Below are positions 1-5,133 of a DNA stretch of 5,133 nucleotides, piece by piece; the first letter of the stretch is position 1, and every line of letters begins with the position of its first letter. The stretch spans positions 20,547-25,679 of the forward strand of contig PARN01000011.1 in the NCBI GenBank assembly GCA_002711515.1, given 5' to 3'. The notes under the pieces are model-generated. The model was not told the origin of the DNA. It did no database searches and worked only from the letters and a program-made list of their open reading frames with translations. This DNA is from Rickettsiales bacterium (GTDB taxonomy: Bacteria; Pseudomonadota; Alphaproteobacteria; TMED127). The translations under genes and the position numbers were made by a program.

Positions 1-443
1 GGCATACCTATTTCATTGTTGAAGTTGCCTTTGCTGTAATGAATAATAAACCTATTTTTTAAAATTTCTTTAGTCCACTCCTTAAGCGTAGTTTTTCCTG
101 TACTTCCTGTAATACAAATTACAGTTAGAGTTTTTATTCTTTTTCTAGAATATTCTGCTATTTTTTTTAACGCATCTTTTGAATTATCAACAAGAATCTG
201 ATGAATTTTTTTATTTTTTATGAGATGTTGTTTTTGTTTTTCAACTAATGATGCTTTTACACCTAAATCTGATGCTTGATCTACAAATTTGTGTCCATCA
301 AAATTTGCGCCTTCAATTGGAATGAAAAAACTTCCATTACTTATTGTTCTGGTATCTGTTGAAATATTTTTGAAATAAAAATCTTTTGTGATTTCCATTT
401 TTAAATATAAGGCTTTATAAATTTCTTTAAGACTCCAAAGCAT
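1..443 (-). CDS. murF: UDP-N-acetylmuramoyl-tripeptide--D-alanyl-D-alanine ligase MurF, N-terminal part
   Basis: MurF is the cytoplasmic ATP-dependent ligase that adds D-Ala-D-Ala to UDP-MurNAc-tripeptide, the last Mur ligase step of peptidoglycan precursor synthesis. About 147 residues are visible, roughly a third of a usual MurF; the rest lies beyond the left edge. The protein starts MLWSLKEIYKAL, a typical MurF opening. The N-terminal substrate-binding domain follows, with STDTRTI near residues 28-34 and EGANFDGHKF near 44-53. The Mur-ligase P-loop GSTGKTT is at 113-119, and KGNFNNEIGMP near 138-148 matches the conserved stretch after the ATP site. The ATG at 443 is supported by a good AAGGA ribosome-binding site six bases upstream. 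The gene overlaps the end of murE by 17 nt in another frame, which suggests translational coupling. The frame is intact to the edge, and family identity is near certain. Confidence 0.95.
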   Translation of the reverse strand, partial: MLWSLKEIYKALYLKMEITKDFYFKNISTDTRTISNGSFFIPIEGANFDGHKFVDQASDLGVKASLVEKQKQHLIKNKKIHQILVDNSKDALKKIAEYSRKRIKTLTVICITGSTGKTTLKEWTKEILKNRFIIHYSKGNFNNEIGM

Positions 444-1923
444 GTCTTTTCCTTAAAAATTCTAAAGCAACATCTTTATCATTGAAAATAGTTTTTTTGT
501 TTTTAATAATTTGATAATTTTCATGTCCTTTTCCAGCAATCAAAAGGACATCATTTTCACTAAGTGCATCGACTGAAAATTTAATAGCTTTTTTCCTATT
601 TCTTATAATTTTTATCTTTTTCAAATCTTTTTTTTGGATACCTAATACCATATCATCAAAAATTTTAAGAGGATTTTCATTTCTAGGATTATCTTCTGTA
701 AGAATAATTTTATCTGCATAATCAATAGCACATTTAGTCATAAGATTTCTTTTTGTCTTATCTCTCTCTCCCCCACAGCCAAAAACAACTAATAACTTTT
801 TAGTAGTTATTCTTTTTAATGAATCTAATACATTTTCAAGAGCATCTGGAGTGTGAGCATAATCTACGAATACTTTTATTCTTTTTTTACAATAAATATT
901 TTCAAGTCTTCCAGGTGGTTGTTTCAATTTTCGTAGGATTTGAAAATCCTTATGTTTTATGTTTTTCCCAAAAACAATAATTAGACAGCAAATCATGTTA
1001 TAAATTTCAAAAATACTAAGACAATCAAAATCAATAATATAATATTTACCTCTTAATGAGATTCTAACAGAAAAAGAATCTTTTCTTCTTTCTATAGAGA
1101 TTATTTTTAGAAAGCCTGCCTTCTTCCCAAAATCTAATACTTCCAATTTCTTTTGTCTGCAAAAATTTAAAAAAAAATTAGAATGTTTATCATCAGTATT
1201 CAAAATTACTTGAGAACTTCTTGTTGTATGCTTCTCAAATAAAATCAATTTTGCATTTTTATACCTTGTTAAAGTTTGATGATAATCTAAATGGTCACGC
1301 GTAAGATTAGTAAATACAACTTTTTTAAATTTGATAGGATGAAGTCTTCCTTGATCTAAACCTATACTAGAGGCTTCAAGTATAACTTTCTTACACTTTT
1401 TTTTTGAAAGTATATTTAAAGTTTGATTAAGTACTACGGGATCGGGAGTTGTTAAACTTAGGTCTTTGATTTTTTTATTATTGAGAAAACCACCTAAAGT
1501 ACCCAAGCTTCCATTATTTATTTTTTTAAGATTCCACAATTGTTTGGTATAATTGACAATACTTGACTTTCCATTAGTTCCAGTAATTGCGATTTTTTCT
1601 CTTATGCTATTTGGATAGAATATTGATGCTATTTCAGCAATAAACATTCTTACATTAGATGTTCTTATGATGGTAATATTTTTATGTTGCTTAAAATCTA
1701 ACATTATTTTTGATTTTGATTCAATTACTACAACTATTGAAGAAAGTTTTAAAAGACTGTTAATAAATATTTCACCATTTAGGCTATTTCCTTTAATTGC
1801 ACCGAATATAAAATTCTTTCTTACAACCTTTGAATTTATTGCAATTCCAGAAATAAGTTTGTTTCTAAAATTTTCTACTAAATGATTAGTTTTACAAAGC
1901 TTTAGAATATTATTTAAAAACAT
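427..1923 (-). CDS. murE: UDP-N-acetylmuramoyl-L-alanyl-D-glutamate--2,6-diaminopimelate ligase MurE
   Basis: MurE is the cytoplasmic ATP-dependent ligase that adds the third amino acid of the peptidoglycan stem peptide. The 498 residues match the usual length. In order: N-terminal uridine-nucleotide domain (about 1-105); P-loop GTNGKSS at 115-121; TTPDP at 158-162; EASSIGLDQGR at 183-193; TNLTRDHLDYH at 205-215, followed by K225, the likely carbamylated lysine; PPGRLE at 336-341; DYAHTPDALE at 354-363; GCGGERDKTKR at 382-392; DNPRNENP at 411-418; AGKGHE at 463-468. DNPR is the known signature for meso-diaminopimelate rather than lysine. Two conserved spots are altered: the usual Asp-Ser-Arg of the N domain reads Asn-Ser-Lys (30-32), and the usual His after the paired serines is Ile187. 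The ATG lies 1 nt past the ftsI stop with only a weak upstream ribosome site, so coupling to ftsI translation is likely. The 3' end overlaps murF. Confidence 0.97.
   Translation of the reverse strand: MFLNNILKLCKTNHLVENFRNKLISGIAINSKVVRKNFIFGAIKGNSLNGEIFINSLLKLSSIVVVIESKSKIMLDFKQHKNITIIRTSNVRMFIAEIASIFYPNSIREKIAITGTNGKSSIVNYTKQLWNLKKINNGSLGTLGGFLNNKKIKDLSLTTPDPVVLNQTLNILSKKKCKKVILEASSIGLDQGRLHPIKFKKVVFTNLTRDHLDYHQTLTRYKNAKLILFEKHTTRSSQVILNTDDKHSNFFLNFCRQKKLEVLDFGKKAGFLKIISIERRKDSFSVRISLRGKYYIIDFDCLSIFEIYNMICCLIIVFGKNIKHKDFQILRKLKQPPGRLENIYCKKRIKVFVDYAHTPDALENVLDSLKRITTKKLLVVFGCGGERDKTKRNLMTKCAIDYADKIILTEDNPRNENPLKIFDDMVLGIQKKDLKKIKIIRNRKKAIKFSVDALSENDVLLIAGKGHENYQIIKNKKTIFNDKDVALEFLRKRHALES
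450..454 (-). promoter_or_regulatory. Ribosome-binding site of murF
   Basis: Read on the minus strand this is AAGGA, six bases before the ATG at 443, and it lies inside the last codons of murE. It is the clearest Shine-Dalgarno sequence in the window; the other starts here have only weak or no matches. It fixes the murF start despite the overlap with murE. Confidence 0.75.
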
Positions 1924-1924
1924 T

Positions 1925-3607
1925 TTATTTTACGCTCAGATAATTATGTTTAAGCAGTATAGGTGAAATTTTCCTTACTATTCTAGAAAATGTTGGAGCA
2001 GCAGTATTTCCTCCAAAGTTTTCTATGGATACACCTGCATTTTTAGTTGGCTCATCAAATAGGATTAGACTTATGAATTTTGGTTCTTCGACTGGGAAAA
2101 TCCCAATAAAGGAAGTAATTAGTTTTTTTTCAGAATATTCACCTTTTTCAAGTTTTTTCGATGTTGCAGTTTTTCCTCCAACCGCCAAACCATTTACTCT
2201 CGCTTTTTTCCCCGTTCCTTCTTTCACAATTTTTTCAAGAAGAAGACTGATATTTTTTGATACTTGATCATCAATAATTTTTATTTTAACTTTTTTTTGA
2301 TTTTTATGAATAACTGGATTGATTTTAAATCCTCCATTTACCAATGAGGAATATGCTGAAATTAAACTAATTGGTGATATTGAAATTCCGTAGCCATAAC
2401 TAATAAATTTTGATGCCTGTTCATCCCAGTAGATTGGTGGTTTGTTATTTACTATTTTCAGTCCATCAATTTTTAATTTTGAAGTTATACCAATTTTTTC
2501 AAAAAAATCTTTTTGTTTTTCTATTCCAATGCTTTCAATAAGTTTAATGCTCCCAACATTTGAGGAATGTATGAAGATTTCATTGAAGTCTATTTTTTTT
2601 TCCACGATGTGTTTGTCTTCAATTAACTTCTTTGATGTGATTTGATATCCATTTGAAATATCAAACTCTTCTTTTACTAAGTTCGTGTTATTTAGATTTT
2701 CGTAGACAAGTGCAGCATTAAAAATCTTTAATGTAGATCCCATTTCATATCTTGCCTCGGTTGCTAGATTATTTTCTGATAAAGGTTTAATGTTTTCAGG
2801 AAAGTTAGGATCAAAGTCGGGCAGCGAAACAAGTGAGATTATTTCACCATTTTCAACATTCATTACAATTGCAACCCCAGATTTAGCATTATACTTCTTA
2901 ATGCTTTTCTTGAGTTCCTCGTGAACAATAGTTTGAATTTTTAAATCAACTGTAAGATCAATATTTTTTCCTTTAGCCAATTTATCATCTAAGTTCTTTT
3001 CTAATTTGCTTTTTAAATGAAGGGACTTGAATCCAGTTAAATGTGAGAAAAGATTGTGTTGAAGATAAATCCTTTTTTTTGAATCATGAAATTTAATTGC
3101 AGGGTCACCAATTTTCATAAGTGAGTTAATTTCTTCTAGATTCAAATCTTTTTTTACTCGAATATATTGTTTTTTTTTAAAAATAGCTTTGAAATAGTCT
3201 TCTTTTTTATCTTCAAATATGGAACTTAATTTCTCAATAAGTTTCACATAATTAAGTGATTTTTTGGTATCTAAATATAAATCTTTAGTGTTTATTGTTG
3301 TTGCAATAATTTCTCCATTTCTATCAAGAATTTTTCCCCTTTTATAATTAATTTCCCTATTTGTATTTATAAGTTTATTGTTTTTAAGAATTGACAGTTC
3401 AGCTAAATTAATAACTATAATAATGTAAAACATAAACGAAGCTAAAAAAGATATACCGTGAATTTTTTTAGCAAACCCAATAACTTTCCTTTTATGCTCA
3501 TTATTCAGAATATCATTTGAATCTTTGAAAATTATATTGGTTGAATCAAAGTTGCCTTTTTTTGGAATTATATTCTCGTAAACGTAATTACCTGAATTAT
3601 TCTTCAT
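1925..3607 (-). CDS. ftsI: Septal peptidoglycan D,D-transpeptidase FtsI (PBP3)
   Basis: FtsI is the class B penicillin-binding protein that cross-links septal peptidoglycan in the periplasm, working with the glycosyltransferase FtsW. From the ATG at 3607 it has 560 residues, normal for the family. It has a basic cytoplasmic tail of about 50 residues, then a single membrane anchor near 51-71 with no cleavage site evident. The PBP dimer domain opens with RGKILDRNGEIIAT (about 90-103), and the transpeptidase domain follows from about 215. Active-site boxes are Ser291-Thr-Leu-Lys294 (nucleophile S291, within YEMGSTLKIF), Ser348-Ser-Asn350, and Lys479-Thr-Ala-Thr482. The last normally reads KTGT. 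Family stretches GYGISISPISL and GGNTAAPTFSRI are also present. There is no PASTA domain. The frame extends to a TTG at 3616, which would add three residues; the ATG is preferred. The start overlaps ftsL by 11 nt and the stop is 1 nt before murE. Confidence 0.96.
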   Translation of the reverse strand: MKNNSGNYVYENIIPKKGNFDSTNIIFKDSNDILNNEHKRKVIGFAKKIHGISFLASFMFYIIIVINLAELSILKNNKLINTNREINYKRGKILDRNGEIIATTINTKDLYLDTKKSLNYVKLIEKLSSIFEDKKEDYFKAIFKKKQYIRVKKDLNLEEINSLMKIGDPAIKFHDSKKRIYLQHNLFSHLTGFKSLHLKSKLEKNLDDKLAKGKNIDLTVDLKIQTIVHEELKKSIKKYNAKSGVAIVMNVENGEIISLVSLPDFDPNFPENIKPLSENNLATEARYEMGSTLKIFNAALVYENLNNTNLVKEEFDISNGYQITSKKLIEDKHIVEKKIDFNEIFIHSSNVGSIKLIESIGIEKQKDFFEKIGITSKLKIDGLKIVNNKPPIYWDEQASKFISYGYGISISPISLISAYSSLVNGGFKINPVIHKNQKKVKIKIIDDQVSKNISLLLEKIVKEGTGKKARVNGLAVGGKTATSKKLEKGEYSEKKLITSFIGIFPVEEPKFISLILFDEPTKNAGVSIENFGGNTAAPTFSRIVRKISPILLKHNYLSVK

Positions 3608-3854
3608 AATCTTCAACTTTGATTTGGTCTTCTAAAAAAATTGGAAAATGATTGAATTGTTTTTTGCTTATTTCTTTTAAATTTTGAGGGCTTGTTGTAT
3701 ATGCAAGGTCAGTTTGTATACTTTCAATTTCTATTTCAAGAAAGTCAATTTCTTGCTTGAGGATTTTAATTTGATTCTCCTGATCAGTAACTACTAATTT
3801 TGAAATTATGGTGATTGAGGCTACTATCACAGAGACTATAAATAAGAATTTCAT
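3597..3854 (-). CDS. ftsL: Cell division protein FtsL
   Basis: FtsL is a small bitopic inner-membrane divisome protein that, in well-studied bacteria, joins FtsB and FtsQ and helps activate FtsW-FtsI. The 85 residues show a membrane span from about 3 to 22 with almost no cytoplasmic tail. A periplasmic coiled coil follows with an unbroken heptad: I29, L32, I36, L39, I43, I46, L50. Next comes AYTTSPQNLKEISKKQF (51-67), resembling the family's post-coil segment where a Pro-containing turn leads into a helix. Sequence identity in FtsL is low across bacteria, so the call rests on topology, coiled coil, size and the conserved position between rsmH and ftsI. The start overlaps the rsmH stop as ATGA, and the end overlaps ftsI by 11 nt, indicating coupled translation. 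FtsB is not in the window. Confidence 0.88.
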   Translation of the reverse strand: MKFLFIVSVIVASITIISKLVVTDQENQIKILKQEIDFLEIEIESIQTDLAYTTSPQNLKEISKKQFNHFPIFLEDQIKVEDYEE

Positions 3855-4771
3855 ATTATTTCAGCTACTCTCATTTTTGCAGATCTTGAACGATTATTTT
3901 TTTTCAACTCATCTAAAGATGGAGTAAGAGGTTTTTTGGTGATAATTTTTAGCAATGGGCTAATTATCTTGGTGTTGCCAAACTTAATATCATTAGAATG
4001 TTTACTATTTTCTTTAAAAAAGTTTTTCACTATTCTATCTTCGATTGAGTGGAAGCTTAAGATTACAATTCTGGATTTTTTCGTAAGAATGTCTTTAGAG
4101 TTATTTAGAAAATAATTTAATTCTTTTAGTTCATCATTAATGAATATTCTTAATGCTTGGAAAACTCTAGTGGCAGGATGTTTTTTTTCATATTTATTTA
4201 TTTTTTTGATAATTTCTGAAAGGACAGATGTTGTATTTATTAAATTACTTTTTCTGTAACTTACAATTGATTTTGCTATTTTTCTTGAGTTTTTTTCGTC
4301 TCCGTAATGAAAAAAAATATCACTCAGTTCTTTTTCATCAAATTCATTTATAATTCTTTCAGCAGTAAGTTTGCTATTAATCTTATCCATTCTCATATCC
4401 AATGGACCTTCTGATGAAAATGAAAACCCTCTACTTGGGTCATTGAGTTGAGTATTAGATATTCCAAGATCAAGAATCAAACCATCGAACTTTGTCATCC
4501 CATATCCACTAATAATTTTTTTTAAATTACTGAATTTTTCATTAAAAAAGGAAAATTTACTTGGATATTCTTTTTTTAACTCATCTGCATATTTTTGTGA
4601 CTGACTATCTCTATCAATTGCTAGAACACTACATTCGGTTTCAGAAAGAATCTTTTTTGAATGTCCTCCTTGACCAAAAGTTCCATCGATATATTTTTTT
4701 TTTTGCTTTGGTTGTAGATATGAAATAACCTCATCTGCCATTACTGGAAGATGTTTTAAATCAGTATGCAT
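3851..4771 (-). CDS. rsmH: 16S rRNA (cytosine(1402)-N(4))-methyltransferase RsmH
   Basis: RsmH (MraW) uses S-adenosylmethionine to methylate N4 of C1402 in the decoding centre of 16S rRNA, and is habitually encoded in the dcw cluster. The 306 residues are complete and of family length. Visible family motifs in order: HLPVMADEV near 7-15; SAM-binding DGTFGQGGHS at 29-38; AIDRD at 51-55; DLGISNTQL at 101-109; RGFSF at 114-118; GPLDMRMD at 122-129; TRVFQALRI at 201-209; SFHSIEDR at 239-246; NNRSRSAKMR at 292-301. The RsmH-specific helical domain lies between the methyltransferase halves. The ATG at 4771 is 2 nt past the ftsZ stop, and no strong ribosome site is visible, so re-initiation after ftsZ is likely. 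The coding strand carries a run of 11 A over codons 23-26. The end overlaps ftsL by 4 nt. Confidence 0.97.
   Translation of the reverse strand: MHTDLKHLPVMADEVISYLQPKQKKKYIDGTFGQGGHSKKILSETECSVLAIDRDSQSQKYADELKKEYPSKFSFFNEKFSNLKKIISGYGMTKFDGLILDLGISNTQLNDPSRGFSFSSEGPLDMRMDKINSKLTAERIINEFDEKELSDIFFHYGDEKNSRKIAKSIVSYRKSNLINTTSVLSEIIKKINKYEKKHPATRVFQALRIFINDELKELNYFLNNSKDILTKKSRIVILSFHSIEDRIVKNFFKENSKHSNDIKFGNTKIISPLLKIITKKPLTPSLDELKKNNRSRSAKMRVAEII
4694..4704 (-). repeat. Homopolymer of 11 A in rsmH coding strand
   Basis: The coding (minus) strand has 11 consecutive A residues covering the end of Gln23 and Lys24-Lys26 of RsmH. It is the longest homopolymer I found in the window; several others reach 9. 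Such runs can cause polymerase slippage, but the frame is intact as given and no function is claimed. Confidence 0.9.
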
Positions 4772-4773
4772 AT

Positions 4774-5133
4774 TTAATTTGCTTGTCTTCTTAAAAAAGC
4801 TGGAATCTGAAGTAAGTCATCATCAACATTTTTTGATTCTATTTCATTAATTTCTTCTTCAATTTTTATATCTTCTTCTTCACTTAAATGTTCATTTGAT
4901 TTGTTTTCTAAAATTTCTTTCATTTCATTTTTAAATTCTGCATCACTTTCCTCTGAAAAAGGTTCTTTACTCTCAATTTCTGATTGTATTTTGTTCTTTT
5001 TTCTTCTTCCAAATATCATTGAGAACAATGATCTTTTTTCAGAATCTTTATTCTTTTCTTTGATCTCATACTCTAAATCTGATTGTGTTGTATTTATTTC
5101 TTTTTCGATATTTGGTGAGGAGGGTTGAAGATC
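4774..5133 (-). CDS. ftsZ: Cell division protein FtsZ, C-terminal linker and tail (5' end outside the window)
   Basis: FtsZ is the tubulin-like GTPase that forms the cytoplasmic division ring. Only its last 119 residues are present; the frame is open to the right edge, so the GTPase domain lies outside. The final 13 residues, LLQIPAFLRRQAN (bases 4777-4815), are the conserved C-terminal peptide that binds FtsA and other ring partners, in the form seen in alphaproteobacteria. The preceding stretch is a low-complexity, probably disordered linker. It has a short hydrophobic and basic patch, RSLFSMIFGRRKKNK (about 34-48), then some 50 residues very rich in Glu and Asp. A TTG at 5028 could be taken as the start of an 84-residue acidic protein, but the frame continues upstream with no stop, so that is not a real start. 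The stop codon is 2 nt before the rsmH ATG. Identity rests mainly on the terminal peptide plus the dcw context. Confidence 0.9.
   Translation of the reverse strand, partial: DLQPSSPNIEKEINTTQSDLEYEIKEKNKDSEKRSLFSMIFGRRKKNKIQSEIESKEPFSEESDAEFKNEMKEILENKSNEHLSEEEDIKIEEEINEIESKNVDDDLLQIPAFLRRQAN

Noticed and set aside
427..443. Possible frameshift or misassembly at the murE-murF overlap
   Set aside because: Both proteins keep normal ends: MurE finishes at a usual length and MurF begins with a typical start and a good ribosome site, so the overlap is genuine compaction.
1667..1885. Open frame of 72 codons on the plus strand
   Set aside because: It is antisense to the murE N-terminal domain, with a Phe/Ile/Leu-rich product expected from reading Lys/Asn/Glu-rich coding sequence backwards, and no recognisable domain.
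2025..2645. Two open frames on the plus strand at 2025-2267 and 2442-2645
   Set aside because: Both lie wholly antisense to the ftsI transpeptidase domain, have no family resemblance, and are of the Phe/Ser-rich composition of antisense shadows.
4694..4704. T run on the plus strand as a terminator
   Set aside because: No GC-rich stem precedes it, no gene on the plus strand would need it, and it is explained by lysine codons on the other strand.
4774..5028. A separate 84-residue acidic hypothetical protein starting at a TTG
   Set aside because: The frame stays open from the TTG to the right edge, and the product ends with the FtsZ C-terminal peptide, so it is the end of ftsZ rather than an independent gene.
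4901..5128. Open frame of 75 codons on the plus strand
   Set aside because: It is the reverse of the acidic FtsZ linker; its Ser/Phe/Leu-rich product simply mirrors GAA and AAA codons.

Overview
The window is a densely packed piece of a division and cell-wall (dcw) gene cluster, with every gene on the minus strand. In transcription order (right to left) it holds the 3' end of ftsZ, then rsmH (mraW), ftsL, ftsI, murE and the 5' third of murF. There is no non-coding stretch of any size: the junctions are a 2-nt gap, a 4-nt ATGA overlap, an 11-nt overlap, a 1-nt gap and a 17-nt overlap. I see no internal promoter, terminator, RNA gene, mobile element or CRISPR array. The six genes look like one translationally coupled transcript that enters and leaves the window.

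The organism is probably an AT-rich alphaproteobacterium with a streamlined genome, of the SAR11 or similar marine type. This rests on GC content of roughly a quarter (by eye), minimal spacing, Lys/Ile/Asn-rich proteins, an FtsZ tail ending IPAFLRRQAN, and an alphaproteobacterial-style FtsI active site. The lineage is inferred and cannot be fixed further without a search.

Region by region: 4774-5133 encodes the FtsZ linker and C-terminal peptide. 3851-4771 is RsmH, the 16S rRNA C1402 N4-methyltransferase. 3597-3854 is FtsL, a small bitopic divisome protein. 1925-3607 is FtsI/PBP3, the septal transpeptidase. 427-1923 is MurE, which carries the DNPR motif of meso-diaminopimelate-adding enzymes. 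1-443 is the MurF N-terminus. MurE and MurF make the pentapeptide precursor in the cytoplasm, FtsI cross-links the resulting septal wall, FtsL helps activate FtsI with its partner FtsW, and FtsZ organises the ring.

The most notable point is gene order. ftsZ normally closes the dcw cluster, whereas here its stop codon lies 2 nt before rsmH, which normally opens it, and no mraZ lies between. Smaller points are a KTAT instead of KTGT box in FtsI, altered conserved residues in MurE, an unusually acidic FtsZ linker, and an 11-A tract in rsmH. I found no evidence of a wholly new system; this is a core region with a rearranged order.
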